From Ulva prolifera (lineage: Eukaryota > Chlorophyta > Ulvophyceae > Ulvales > Ulvaceae): a stretch of 64,000 bases of DNA. A program made the translations under genes and the position numbers. The notes under the pieces are model-generated. The model was not told the origin of the DNA and searched no databases. It saw nothing but the letters and a program-made list of their open reading frames with translations. The stretch covers positions 3,716,022-3,780,021 of the forward strand of contig CM041202.1 of NCBI GenBank assembly GCA_023078555.1, read 5' to 3'. Shown in pieces: positions 40,488 through 53,536 of the stretch. Every line of letters begins with the position of its first letter. Within the stretch, counting starts at the first letter, position 1.

Positions 40488-41141
40488 TGTTGTGGCCTAG
40501 CTATGTAACTGAGCCATGCTCGTTGCTAGCATTGCTCGAGCTAGCGCACCTGCGCGCAAATGCAGTCACGCTGCGTGCATCCGTCTGCACGTGCATGCAT
40601 GCGCGACTGTGCGCTCAGCCGTGCCATCAGCTCTGATGCACGCTTGTCTCTGCACTGCTTGATGTAGTTGCAGTGCTCATAAGCCTTCTCATCCTTGAGG
40701 AAGCTCGGCCGATTGGGGCTGAGAACGAAATTAAAATACTATCAATTGCATCGGGATGAACGGCCTCTATGTTGTGACGTGCCGAGATGACAGTGAATAG
40801 GCAGTGCTCTGTGTTATGAGCATGTAAGGAGAAGCAAAGGCGTCGGTGCGGAGCAGTGTTGAAAGGGAGTGTAAGATGGTGCATTCAAACTAATAAAGAT
40901 ATCAAGATACAAGATTCGAGTTCAAGTCAAGCAGTACCAAGTCAAGATCAAGCAAGACTGGCGTTCTCATAGGTACTTTAGGGCATTGTATTAGCACTTC
41001 AGACTGCATCAATTCGCATGGTGACAGTTAGTTCAGCTTACTCCCTATTACTAGAACTCATAAGCTTATGTTGTCTAGGCCACTCACATGCCTAGCTGCC
41101 TTGCAACCATCCTGGTTCAGGGCCTTTGTAAGATCATGACA
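40488..41141 (+). repeat. 3' LTR of gypsy-2
   Basis: 654 bp, TGTTGTGGCCTAGC ... AAGATCATGACA, followed by TSD TCCC. The 21-nt LTR end GCCTTTGTAAGATCATGACAT also occurs just upstream at 40464-40484, suggesting a trace of an earlier LTR or a rearrangement. A related LTR end lies at 18966-19030 in opposite orientation. Confidence 0.8.
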
Positions 41142-42216
41142 TCCCGTTCTCACCCAGTGCATCCACCTCCTGCTGCATGGCCCGCAGCCATGCATCCTTG
41201 TCCGGACCCGCAAGTCCTTCCTTCATATAAGGCAAATCATAACTGGAGGCCTTCTGCTTCCTGGCCGCAGCTGCTCTGCGCGACCCACGACGCTGATCAC
41301 TCTGCTGCTCACCAGACTCCACATGCTGATGCTTCAGGCCTGCACCAGACACTCCACAGTCAGCCACGGCTTATGTGTCCTGGCTGCAGCCTATAGACTC
41401 AATGACAGCTGCTACTGTTTCACTACTAGCAAGGTCAGAGCCCGCAGGCTCATGCATAGCAGCTACATCCACAACCAATGAAACAAGGCGTCTGCGCACA
41501 AGAGGTATGATTTTAGCAGGGGATGAATCAGCTGGAATGGCTCTTACCTCCTCTGGTGGATCAGTCCCAATAGCGGCAGAGGGGGCAGCCCGGATCTCTC
41601 CCCCTAATTCGGACCCGGACTCCATTTCAATCTCGCCAGGCTCATCCTCCCAGGAGTTTTTCAGTCCCCCAGCCCCTCGCAGGGGCTTAGCTACTACTCC
41701 CGCGTTGGATGCTCAGGCCGCGGCCTAATTTCTTCCAGAGCGGACCCGCTGAGCCTCACGATTCTTGTGGGCCGCAACCGCTTCATCGTCGCTGATAAAG
41801 TAGTCTATTTCTTCAACATCGTAGGTGCCTGGACCGTCATCATCGTCGTCCATGTCGTCATCAGATGACGATTCGGAGGACGTCATCGGGACAACATGAG
41901 CAGCTGCATGATCAGGGTCCCTGATGCGCGCAGCACGGGTCAACACATTGGTGCGGCCAGGCAGTGACTGCTCATTGCAAACTTGACCTGTCCTTCGCGG
42001 AGGCCTGTCAATGCTATGTTGCGCATCAGCACATGCAACTGCTCGCAAGCGATGCATGGCGTGCCTGGCCATCTCCGGTGTGTCCCTAGCAGGGTCACGA
42101 CGGATCACCTCCGCAGAGGCTTTTGGCGGAGGGAAGTATCCATCCTCAGGCGGTTCCACCTCATGCTGGAAGGTCTGATCCATTACTGGGACCTTCCCAT
42201 GCCCAGTGGGGGTGTG

Positions 42217-42505
42217 TGTTGTGGGATATCCATATCTGGGGATCCAAGAATATAGATGACATAGTCAAGGGAGGAGTCATCCAACATCGGACTCGTTGCT
42301 TCAGGTGAGCCCCAGTGGTTAGAGCATGTCGTGTGTACTCTAGAGGTCACCGGTTCAATTCTGACTTTCATTTCTGTCATGCGACTTTACGTGATGGCAA
42401 GGTACGCTCCCCTCCACGTCGTCATGCACAGTCAGCATGCTTACCAGCTCAGGCACGCGCATTAACCCCTGTGCACACTCGATGAGACTAACACGCGTCT
42501 TGACA
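42217..42505 (+). mobile_element. Solo TRIM LTR in copia-A (plus)
   Basis: 289 bp, TGTTGTGGGATATCC ... GCGTCTTGACA, with perfect TSD GTGTG (42212-42216 and 42506-42510). The tRNA-like block reads CAGTGGTTAGAGC and GGTTCAATTCT. Confidence 0.93.
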
Positions 42506-42829
42506 GTGTGCAGCTGGTCACGCAGACGTCGCAGCACTCCCCCGTCATATGTGACAACACCATCGAAGGAAGGAACGTTGGCATCGAGCACCTGAATGCC
42601 CTTATTAACCCTCTCGAAGGTGACATCATAAGAGTTCGCAAACTCTGCAAGCTGCCGCCGGTCTACCACAACAGACATATCGTACTTGCGTACGTGACGG
42701 GTTATCTGATCGGTTGTACACGTTACCTGGCGCACCACCATAACCATAGCCCCACGACCATCCTGGGCGTACACCCGCTGCATGCTGGGACCCAACCCAA
42801 CTTCAACCCAGTATGCGACAATACCCCGC

Positions 42830-43118
42830 TGCCAAGACGCTGGTTAGTCTCATCGAGTGTGCACAAGGGTTAATGCGCGTGCCTGAGCTGGTAAGCATGC
42901 TGATTGTGCATGATGACGTGGAGGGGAGCGTACCTTGCTGCCGCGTATAGTCGCGCTGCAAAAACGAACGTAAGAATTGAATTGGTGACCTCTAGAGTAC
43001 ACACGACATGCTCCAACCACTGGGACCCACCTGAAGCAACGAGTCCTTTGTTAGATGACTCCTCCCTTGATTATGTCATCTACATCCTTGAATCCCAAGA
43101 TATGGATATCCCACAAAA
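42830..43118 (-). mobile_element. Solo TRIM LTR in copia-A (minus)
   Basis: 289 bp in the opposite orientation, with perfect TSD CCCGC (42825-42829 and 43119-43123). It has more changes than its neighbour: the first bases are TTTTGTGGG, and the B-box-like segment reads AATTCAATTCT. It is therefore an older insertion. Confidence 0.92.
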
Positions 43119-45270
43119 CCCGCGCGGCGAGTTTCGGCAGCTTGTCATCGTGAGGGTACGCATACACCTCAACCCCCCATGGTCGATGCTGCTGCAGCAA
43201 ATCATGGAACACCTCCATCGTGGTATCTGTGGAAAATGACATAAATGGGATGATATCCCCGTCCGATGAGTTCAACAGGACATCATCGCGCTGCGTCATC
43301 GCAAGCAATGCCCACTTACGCTTCTCTGCCTCCTTCAACTTATCCTTTTCGGCCTTTTTCATGCGCTTGACCTTGTCAGCTGCCTTGACGTCCGCAGACG
43401 CCTGGGCATTGCAAGAGGTAATTTGGCCCTTCATGAGCTTTGCCAGCCTGTCATGGTACAACGCCGAGCATGACGTGAGGTTGTGACCATGGAGAACACT
43501 GGCAAGGCATTCGATCCACAGAAACAGAGACAGGCCACTAGCAAGCATCACAGCTTAAACTGCTTTGAAAGCAGTGCCGATCCTCCATTCGATCATCCCG
43601 TTTGCGCGGTCATCTGCTGTGGGGGTTTTCCGGTGAGTGACGCCGCGACGTCGGAGGTACAGTTCTAGGGCCGCAACCAAGAACTCCCCCCCTTTGTCGG
43701 TGTGAAAGATACGCACACCCGCTTCACCTCGCCTCACCACATTCACCCGAATGCGCTCAATGATACAAGAGATCATGGCCGCAACCTCACTCTTCTTGCG
43801 CAGATCCACGACAAAAGCATACCTTGTGAAGGCACACATCACAAACAAAACAAATTTCACACCGCCGATCCCAACTGTAGTGAGGGGACTCGCCAAATCA
43901 TCATGCAATTGCTCATGAGGGGACTTCGCCTGGCATGTGAGCTCACGATTGTTGGCTGAAAAGTTGCCCGCGGGCACTTTGCCAATCTTGCACCCATGGC
44001 AGCGATTTCCCATCGCTTCAACACTAACTGTCAAAGACAAATCACAATAAAACGGGTCATTAGACTGCATGTGCTTCTATACCTAATTGGACTGATGAAA
44101 GGACAACTACGCCATGAACGCGGGATCAGGCAAGTATGCATCATGCAGGACCTCAGCTCCCCCATCATTGGGCAGGTTGATGTCGATTGCAGCCACATGA
44201 CACCACTGCTTTTGCTCCCCCAAAACAGACGTCGGACTCCCTTGATTAGACCAAAACACTCCCCTATTGCCAAGATGACCCTCCAAAACAGGTTTCTTCT
44301 TGGAGCCCAACTTAATAGCCAAGACACGGTTACCATCCTCATCCAAGTGTTGGTACTTGGACGCATCCTCGTAACCGACAGCCATGTCTCCGAACCTGGG
44401 GGGATATAACACACTCCTGTGCAATATCTAAGAACATGTTCTCATCACGCAAATGGCACGTGTTCATTATGTTGTACGACACCCAGGCGCATAATCGACA
44501 CCCGGGATTTCCACATCGAGAGGATGCTTGTTCCCATGCACATCCGCATAAGTGCCCAGGTTCACCAGAATGGTTCCCCTGCCCATAATGGGGAGCTTGC
44601 ATGGTCCCGCGGGATTGGCAGTCAGATGATATGGACCATACTCAACGAACATTTCTCAGTTGCCGACAATGTGCATGTCCTAGCCACTGTCTACAAGCAA
44701 GTCCCATGGCTTTGACGCATATGGAGTGGGATACTCCTCAGGCATCTCCACCGCACACACGTCTTTGGCCGCGGCCTGCTTACGCTAGGGGCAGTTCGCA
44801 CGCAATTTGCATGTCTTCTTGCATAAGAAGCACGGCCTGTTCTCATTGCGAGAAGCCTGGCCAACCGCAAGGGCAGCGACTCCAGGAGCATCGCCACGAG
44901 GCTGCTTGCGCCAGCCTTGACCTGGTCTGCCCGCAGGCGCCCTAGACCTAGCCTGCAGCCGCTGTTTGAGCAGATCGGAATGCTCAGCCAATCGTGCAAT
45001 GATTACAGTGGGCTTGCGTAGAGGAGATCACCGCGCACGGCATTGAGCTCCTCTCCCACCTCTAGCAATTTCAGTCTGAGCCATCGCTGGTCCACATCAG
45101 CACCTAGTGCTTTTAGCTGAGTATAAACACTCGTCATGTCACCACAGTAGCACCCAACATCTCTATTGTTGTGTGACAGTGAGTTGAAACGACTCCACAG
45201 TCTTGTGTCGATGGTTGGCTTGAGTTTTGCATGCTTGGCAGATACATGTACATGAGTGGACATCATGACT

Positions 45271-45340
45271 CAATGCATAAGTTGCGTGCATTGTGTCCAC
45301 CGGACTGCGCCAGCGTGAGATGCTATCTCACGGCAGTCGC
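45271..45340. repeat. Old gypsy-1-type LTR remnant
   Basis: GCATTGTGTCCACCGGACTGCGCCAGCGTGAGATGCTATCTCA closely matches the sequence obtained by removing the hAT MITE and solo LTR from 7105-8300. The palindromic TGAGAT...ATCTCACAC part resembles the LTR start of gypsy-1 and gypsy-5. Confidence 0.45.
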
Positions 45341-47985
45341 CTTCTTTGTAGGGAGCTCCACAACAAGGGTGGGTTCTGATGCGCCATCAGCCTTATGCTA
45401 TATTCTTCTCAAGACTACTAGTATACTAGGCTTAGCTTTGAATCACATGCGACATGTGTCTTTCGAATGGATGTACGGCAAAGTTGGGCACAACGATCAA
45501 TGAAACCCAGCATTGTGGGAGAGGGGGGGCTGGGTCTGGGGGTCCCCAGCACTTTTTGTGCCCGACAGTGGCCTTGCGGTGGTGTCTGGGCGCCCAGGTA
45601 GCGCATGCAATGGGTTGTGCCGGGACGGAGCCATAGGGTGGGTCAGATGCATGTGGATACTTGTAGGTACTTGCGTGGGTATAGGTGTGGGTGTGCAAGT
45701 GAATTGGCGTGCATGGATGGTGATTGTGGACAATGGTGTCTCATCATTCTTCTATGTGGAGTGGCGGTGGTAAGCGGTGCAGCTATTCTTGTTCATGTCG
45801 TACCTGCGGGTCCCGCGGTGCCACCGTCCTCTATGGCTCTGTCATCAGTGCCCCCCCACGCCCGCATACACGCACCCACACCTTTGGCACCATCTCTTCA
45901 TCCGCACCGGACGCATGTGACGGGCGGCCAGACATCAACACACAGCACCGCGGGGCTAAATCCGGGCACAACTGTAAGGCATTCCTGGGCTTGTGACATA
46001 GCCTGTGTCACATAGGCACTCATGCCACCGATGGGGACCAGCTGGAGCACGTGAATCTCGAGAAGAAGTAGCGGCCTGGCTGTTGTTCATACACAAGCCT
46101 GCAAGAGCGGTAGCACCACCATGTCGTCGTCCCTTTCTGATCAGATGGCGGCGGGTGCACGTGCCTGAGAAGATGGTGGCGATAGCGGGGATGATGACCG
46201 GGGTCATGGTATTGCCTAATGAGCACGCTCACCTCACTGCCGCAGTTCAATGTGCGCAATGGGCCACACTAGCTGCCGTCGTTGGTACACCATTGCCATT
46301 TTGGTGAAATCGGAGGATATTTTGTTGGTTGTTTCTGTAACAATGCCACAGCGCCACAAGATGAGCAGCAGCCTGCTGCTTGATGACCCCTTACTACAGC
46401 ACAGCATTGTGGTGGCGTGCCTCTTTGACAAAAAATAATATTCATTGAATGTCACACACCATCGTAGGCATGCCAGACACGCCTGATATGCCCGGATCAA
46501 GCACAGGGACTCTGCGCTCAAGGTTGCTTCGAACCGGTCAACACCGACCTTTGTGTGCAAAGCTGAATCAAGCTTCACTATAAGTCAGCTGTCTCAGGAG
46601 CACGCATAAATAGTTCAGCTGTTTCATCACGTCCAGAGTGCAATGAACGCCCCTGTGGAATTGGATGTGATGGCCATTCGTAGTGGCAGCAGTGCAGGTC
46701 GGTGCACCGAATAACTTCACATAATTCGCACAGAGTAGAACAGAAGAATCGGTGGTAAGGACTGTTGAACGCTCCGTGAGCGCTGGACCTGCCGAGCTAC
46801 CGGGGGGGACTTATGCGTCGTTCCCATTTGCGACCGTCATTACAGAAGTAGTTTTGCATCGGCACTTCAAATTGAAGGCCCCAACAGCGCCTACGCTCCG
46901 CGAGGTGGAAAATGTGTTAAATCGCAGTATAGCATATAATCTGCATCTGCACGTTGATGTGCAGTGCTCGCAAGCCTCTTTCGCAAGAAGCTTCGCCTGC
47001 AGGGCTCTGGAGCTTCACCTGATTGCCCGTCGGCCCGGGAATGTACCTATTCACAGATATTAGCTTCATGCCCTTGGAGCAATGACGCACAGCGGTGACC
47101 TCTGTCAAGCCGATGTATGTTTGGCAACGACCATTTCCAGGACTTCTCGTCTTCAGAAGTTGTTAACAACTCACATAAGCGCTACTGCTATCCCCGGTAC
47201 AAATCGAACAATACAGGATCTGAACAAGGAACGAACTGGCTTGCTGCATGTCAGGTGCGTTGCAATCGGTCCGTGAACACGGTCATATGTAATGCCTCCA
47301 GGGGCTCGGAGGTTAATTTGCGCTGCAGAACTCACGTGGAATGTTTGCTCAATAAGCTTCTGGAAATCAAGCGGCGGGGAGCTTCCTCATTGGCATCGAA
47401 GGTGTGCTATCGTTGCAGCTGAGACAGTTCGCGAGAGACACCACTTCTGACGTGTGGGCCACGCGCAGGATCATTGCATCGGACATCTTGATGAATATCG
47501 TATACAACTCTTGCGCGCGGGGCAGCAAGCTTTGGACCATATCCCATCAAATGCTGTAATATCCTCTCGACCTCCGCTCAGTCTGCACCGCACTTACTGC
47601 GCTGCTTTTAGTGCATTTCCTGGCTGACAGCGTGAGTGACATATGCTGTTGAAGCGTGCAGGCGGCGTATTCTGCGGTTTCTCAAGTGATCGGATTTGTA
47701 GACGGCAGCCTGCAAACTCCTGCGTCCCCAAGGCCAGCCAGGTGCTATCTACCAGATGGGACATGACGTAGAAGCCCTTTTCTGGAGCTCATGTCGATGC
47801 TGTTGCTTTGTATTTCATCTTTGTTACCTATTCCTTGTTGTCGTTATGTGCCGTTTCATCTTGCCAAATCCACCAAAATCTTCTGTGATGTCTTCGTTTG
47901 CAGCTGAATGATCATGTATGGTTCCAGTGGAACACTTCTCAAGCCCGAATTTAAGTGTCTGTGGCTTGGCTTCCATTCACTGCAG
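45341..47985. other. No gene recognised
   Basis: 2.6 kb without transposon homology that I can see. Moderate open frames occur (46234-46578 minus; 46752-47063 and 47117-47422 plus) but none has a recognisable domain. Some could be exons of the putative gene that follows. Confidence 0.35.
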
Positions 47986-48684
47986 ACATTGTGCATAGGA
48001 TGGAACCAATGGCAGCTTTCACTGGTCGCAAATCATCAGGTCAGCTGTCCAGCTATGATGTTCCTTCCGTGGCATCTTTCAAATCGCCGATGCTTGATCA
48101 GAATGAAGGTATGTCGTCCGGTTGAGACATCTCATGGTACGATGAATTTCTGGCGCAGGTAGCAGAGTGTTCTTCTTGAGGCTGCCTCAGTTTCTAAGCA
48201 CGTAGCATGCGGTTGTCAAATGCAACAATTGCTGCTGTTTTCATCTCAATGCTGGTGCACCGTGCCATTGTCACTTCCATACATGTGTGAGTCTATCAAG
48301 CGTGAGCTGCAGTTTTGCTATATGGCAGTGAGGAGTTTGGTGAAGTCTCAAAGGATCTATGCATGGACAGGCCCCACACATCAAGCTTGCAGAGTACTTC
48401 TCCTTCATCCAAGGTAGTTCGGAAATGGATCTGCCGGGTGTTGCTTTTAGGTGGAGGGCTCTTCTGTATACAAAATGTTTTGCGAGGAGTTTACAAGAAA
48501 AGCGACACCAGGCAGCATGCTGCAGTCTCTCAGAAAGCTGAATATATTTGCCAAGTTTTGGAAGTCACAAGAACACCCAATGTGCGTGTTGTTCGTCCTT
48601 GACAGGATGAGGTGGTGGGATCATGTTGCATTGCTTGCTTTGGCTGGTTTTCTTATGGATGTGTGGACAAGGGTCTCCTGATGG
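47986..48684 (+). CDS. Putative spliced host gene, unknown product
   Basis: Three segments join in phase with GT-AG junctions. Exon 47986-48108 (DIVHRMEPMAAFTGRKSS onward) follows a pyrimidine-rich acceptor. Intron 48109-48312 begins GTATGT and ends CTGCAG. Exon 48313-48413 encodes VLLYGSEEFGEVSKDLCMD. Intron 48414-48450 (37 nt) follows. The last exon, 48451-48684, encodes VEGSSVYKMFCEEFTRKATP and a hydrophobic C-terminus ending WWDHVALLALAGFLMDVW then TGA. Further 5' exons are likely. I do not recognise the family. The short second intron is a weak point. Confidence 0.35.
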
Positions 48685-49198
48685 CATCTCAAGATGTATC
48701 TTGTGCAGAAGATGGTTTACTTTGTGCATGATGCTCTAGGCTTGTGAATTGTTATGTTATGTTCAATTGTTATGTAAAATCTATCAGACCGAGCAAACAT
48801 AACAAAACGATGAACATAGCCTGGAAAAGTATCAATCTTTTCAGACAGCGTTCACGTTCCTCTCACACAGGCACGCATGTCTAAGAATATCATCAACCCT
48901 TACTATATGACCGATTGCGAGCAATAATGCTGTCAACTGCAAGTCAAAGAACCCCGATACTATACCAAGCTGTTCCAGGGGTTTTTCCCCACGGAGGCCC
49001 ATAGTGAACCTTCACATTACGGGCGGTACACAGTGCAGAGCCGTCTCATTGAGAACATGGTCAGGTGTGAAACCGTGCAACGGGGATGTCGTGTGAGCAT
49101 TAAACAAATTATTGTTCACATGAAGCAGATATGTCAAGACCAACGGAACAAATGACCTTGCATTCAAGTGACCTCAAGACTGTAAACTGCCTAGTGAC
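48685..49198. other. No gene seen
   Basis: Contains TGTTATGTTATGTTCAATTGTTATG-like AT-rich sequence near 48750 that could be a 3' untranslated region of the preceding putative gene. Otherwise featureless. Confidence 0.35.
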
Positions 49199-49431
49199 TG
49201 TTCGAATGCAAGCGCGAGTGGAAGCGTCATGCCGTAAGTTCAGTTGGAGGAAATGTCAAGTATGTGCGCGGAGTACTCCGCACCTGAGATCTAGGATCAC
49301 ACCTGCATGGTCAGTTTCTGAGTCAGATACTTGAACCATCACCTTGTTCGACCTATACAGAGATAGAATTCGTGTTCTAACTCGCGGGTTGGTGACTGCC
49401 ACGTGTCACTCTGTGCGTGCATCCTCATGTG
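49199..49431 (+). mobile_element. Family S LTR, copy 3, truncated
   Basis: TGTTCGAATGCAAGCGCG ... TGCGTGCATCCTCATGTG follows the family sequence, including the TGAGATCTAGGATCACACC segment, then breaks off. TGTTGGAATATTCACAC starts at 49432, possibly the LTR start of another element inserted here. No second TSD copy found. Confidence 0.75.
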
Positions 49432-49600
49432 TGTTGGAATATTCACACTGTTCAGTATTGACGGGTAGAACACACGGCATACGGCAGTCTACCTGCACAA
49501 CTCCATAAATCGTGATAACCCAACGGTCATCACCAACATGACCAAATATCAAACATAACGACCATACCTGCGTAGACCAGCAATACGATGATTGGCTGCG

Positions 49601-50417
<817 letters not shown>

Positions 50418-50849
50418 GCTTACATAGCATAGCATGGCACGGGCCAAGCCACAACGCGAATCGGTGGGTTGCACATGCATGCCAACATGTGGTGTGCATG
50501 AGACTGGATCTCCAACAATTGTATCTAACAACAATATGCTACGAGACAGCTCAATGATGCTTGCGCTTTTGGCCGCTGCCTGAGCGCCGACAGATCAGTG
50601 GAATGCTTGCCGTGTCTGCGCGCAGACTTGAGCCAACGGCTTCCTGAACAACACCATATCGGACAGAACGCAAACTATCACCGATACCATGTCAGATTCG
50701 CTATCTTATGCATGTCAGACGCGCAGTCTTAAAGCGGGCCAGGTCGGGTAGTGTCATGAATTCCGTCGAAACTAGGTCAAAGCTAGTTAAAGCACTCAAA
50801 TGTGTAGCGAGAGCTACTCGCACCTCTAACAAACACCTAGTTTGTTACA

Positions 50850-52106
50850 TTTACTCGAATTCAGCACAGGAGCGCCGTATGCAGGGCTAGAGAGCTCAAC
50901 CCAACTATTGTCGAGACAAACGTTGACTTGCCGTTCAATTTCTGCTTTTTCCTTAACCGAGAGCCGGAAGGGCGGCCTGTTGACATGCATGGATCCCGGT
51001 ATTGTAGGGATACATTCCGGCGTGATGTCCCCCAAAGACGAAGCACCATGCTGTAGGAGACTTGGAGCAAAGAAAACATCCTCATACTCAGATAGAAGCT
51101 GAGCCAACCGCTCGCTCCGCTGGGGAGGAGGAGGCGGAGGATCCTCATCTTGTTTGCGAATCAGTACCACAAACGGAGATGCAGCACCAAACCGAGGCGC
51201 CATGAGTAGGCGCGCCGCCGTACGCGCGGAGATAGGCCCATCCTCAGTCACATCTGATGGACAAGGCATGCCTCCCGGGAACAGCGAGAACCCCGACTTA
51301 CGCAACCAAAGGTGAGCTGCAACGCCCGACGTGGCGCAGCCATAGTTGGCCACTACTTGAATTTTGTGAGACCAGTCATCGCCTAACACGACGTCGAAAC
51401 CCGGCACCATGTCAATTACTATAAAGCGACATGTAGACGAGTGGGCTTGCAGACGCAGCTTTAACGTCACAGTCTCGGACGAGCGTAGGACTGACCCATC
51501 AGCCAATTGCACATCAATGCAACCAGTAATTGTACGCAATTTGTGCAGACGCACAAAATCTTTGCTTATGAACGAGTGCGCTGCACCAGAATCCCAGAGA
51601 ACTGAGCACCCAACGCCCGCGACCTTGCCGTCAAAAACGACAGTCCGGCGCGAGTCGTTTTGTGGCTGACTCAAGGCTTGTAATTGACTTGGCAAGCCAT
51701 TCAGTGGCAGGGAACCAGGACTTGCTCTGCACGGATCATACCAGATTTGGCACATAACGTCGTCACTCGTGTCCATCACGGTGGCACACATCGATGACAA
51801 CCGATGACACCCCACCGGAATCATACGTTTTGTCAGTGGAAACCAGGGCGCATTTGTCACCCGAGGCAGCACAAGGTACGCATCCGTTGTAGATGGGCTA
51901 ATCATCTTGATGTCAAGATAGCGAGAGACTTCCGAAACCACTACCGGCACATCCAGACACAAGAGCAAATTGGTTTTGTTTGATTTCGCAACATCAGACG
52001 AAATGCAACCGGTAGAAGCACAATGTACAGCCACCGAGTACTTCTTGTTACATTGCAAGAACCGTGAAGTATCAATCTCAGGGATTGCCTGCGCAGCTTT
52101 CGCGTT
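50850..52106 (-). CDS. gypsy-4 protease and RT N-terminus
   Basis: In the same frame as gag's second part, separated from it only by a TGA (52107-52109). Residues soon after the stop read NAKAAQAIPEIDTSRF. The retropepsin box is VLWDSGAAHSFISKDF and the second motif FDVVLGDDW. Then PPPPPPQRSERLAQLLSEYEDVF and the RT entry RPPFRLSVKEKAEIERQV...SPAYGAPVL. It stops abruptly at the terminal repeat (50849) after APVLNSS, before any RT catalytic motif. Confidence 0.85.
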
Positions 52107-53404
52107 TCACTTCGAAACCTTGTCAGAAATTCTAACATTCCTGTTGGGATTTTTGTTGTTACGCAAGTCCCTACGCAGTCCTTGTACGCGGCCCGACAAC
52201 GCAGCAGGGTCACAGACATGCCCCTTTGAATGGACACCTCCCTCCATCACCCAACCACATTTTGGGCAACGGTACCATTGTTTCAACAAATCAGCTTCTG
52301 TCAAATCAGCCATTCTTTGAAACTTGGACTTGGGCGACTTGTATGCTGCTGCCTTGACACGCTTGTCAGGCGGTGCCTGCCGCACGGGACTAGCCTCGCG
52401 TTTTGGACTTGCCTGCACACGGTGTGCTATGTTGAGAGCCTGCTGAACGTATACATCAAATGATGCAACATGATCCAGCTGAAGCTGATACTCTGATGCA
52501 GCATGCATCAGAATGTTGGCTCGTACAGCAGTCATTTTTGCCTGAGCTTTGCATACACAAATTCATTTTGATCTACACTGGATGCCAGCGAAGAATTCCG
52601 AATGTATGTTTGGAACGACTTGATGTCTGATACAAGGGACTTGGCTGAGAATTTCAGCTCAAGTGCCTTGTCTGTGAATTGCACAGCACTATCAGCAAAC
52701 AGGGCGTGAAGTTGCACCTTGAGCTCCGACATACATGCAGGATCGTCAAGATGTTTGATGTGCAGCATGTATGCCGCAAGCATAGACCCTTGAAGGCGTT
52801 GACATATGACAACTACTTGCTGTCCTTCGGAGAGGCAAGCTGCGGACAGCTTCCATTGTGCAGCATCGAACCAAGCATTGAATCGAATAAGCTCGGATGC
52901 ATCGACAACATCAGCCTTTTTATCCGAATTACCATAAAAGACGTCGATAGATGTCATGCACTCTTTGACAGTTAATATGCCTCGCCGCACCGGTGACCGA
53001 GCCCCGTGCGAACGAGCATGCGAGCCACTATTGCTCGAGTTGGCACATCCCCAATGTGCATGTACATTGTTGACAACAACGTCACGAAACGTTGGTTTGG
53101 AATGGGTTTGTGTGCCCGTGGCAACCATTGATCGCAAAGGAGAACAACAAACCTCACCCTTGGCGGTCACGAGCTTCTCAACAAGCTCGAGAGTAGAAGC
53201 TAGATTAGCTTCAAGCAAAGCCATGCGCTCTTCCATCGATCCGATGTTCTCGAAGCGCTTGGAGAGTTTTGACACTTGTGCGGTAAGATCCTTGACGCCG
53301 GCGGACAACTCGGACAATTCGTCCGTGTCGTTTTGTCGAGACGTCGAGGCATCCACCTCGGAATGGAGACGCTTCAAGAGCGCGTGAGAATCTTTGGGAG
53401 GCAT
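52107..53404 (-). CDS. gypsy-4 Gag (two overlapping frames)
   Basis: Starts at ATG 53404 (MPPKDSHALLKRLHSEV). A coiled-coil-like Leu/Glu-rich segment (about 53100-53330) precedes the capsid-like region FNAWFDAAQWKLSAACLSEG ... LKFSAKSLVSDIKSFQTYIR. The first frame ends at TGA 52532; the second (MTAVRANILMHAASEYQ) overlaps by four bases at CAAAAATGACT, consistent with a one-base shift in the A run. A Cys/His cluster C-X2-C-X8-H-X5-C (CPKCGWVMEGGVHSKGHVC) replaces the usual zinc knuckle. Terminates at TGA 52107, in frame with protease. Confidence 0.8.
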
Positions 53405-53536
53405 TGTTTGATCGAAAATGTTCGGAGCGGGAACGCGACGAACTGAGTATATATGACAGAATAGGTCAGAAACAGTCACCGATACCAAATGTAACACACA
53501 GCAAAAAAGAGCAAGAATAAGCAACGGTCCTCTAAC
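53405..53536 (-). promoter_or_regulatory. gypsy-4 leader: LTR end and PBS
   Basis: On the minus strand a probable LTR end ...GTGTGTTACA is followed by TTTGGTATCGGTGACTG (about 53492-53476). TGGTATCGGTG resembles the initiator-tRNA-Met PBS and matches the PBS next to the LTR at 50690 almost exactly. Confidence 0.55.

Larger units (their letters stand above)
31414..41141 (+). mobile_element. Ty3/gypsy element with PHD finger, 'gypsy-2', 9.7 kb
   Basis: Inserted in copia-A with a 4-bp TSD TCCC (31410-31413 and 41142-41145). It carries gag, protease, RT-RNase H and integrase frames in order on the plus strand. The 5' LTR shares only its first 212 bp with the 654-bp 3' LTR, implying an internal deletion or rearrangement at the 5' end. 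The integrase is interrupted by a copia fragment (38405-40059). Several frame changes make this copy defective unless recoded. Confidence 0.88.
41142..45270 (-). pseudogene. copia-A gag-PR-INT-RT start, decayed
   Basis: Minus-strand Ty1/copia pieces in order from the right: gag helices DTRLWSRFNSLSHNN...QLKALGADV (45003-45266); a knuckle CFLCKKTCKLRANC with Lys at the usual His position (44790); a protease tail HPLDVEIPGVDYAPGC (44467-44652); integrase with CHGCKIGK, HDDLASP, HTDKGGEFL and NGMIEWRIGTA (43555-44070, D-D-E kept); ASGLSLFLWIECL (about 43500); an acidic linker (41725-42183); and DKDAWLRAMQQEVDALGENG (41145-41260), which leads into RT at 31413 once gypsy-2 is removed. Two solo TRIM LTRs and many stops interrupt it. 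Confidence 0.85.

Noticed and set aside
48414..48450. The 37-nt intron as certain
   Set aside because: It is unusually short; I kept it only as part of a low-confidence gene model because it preserves phase.
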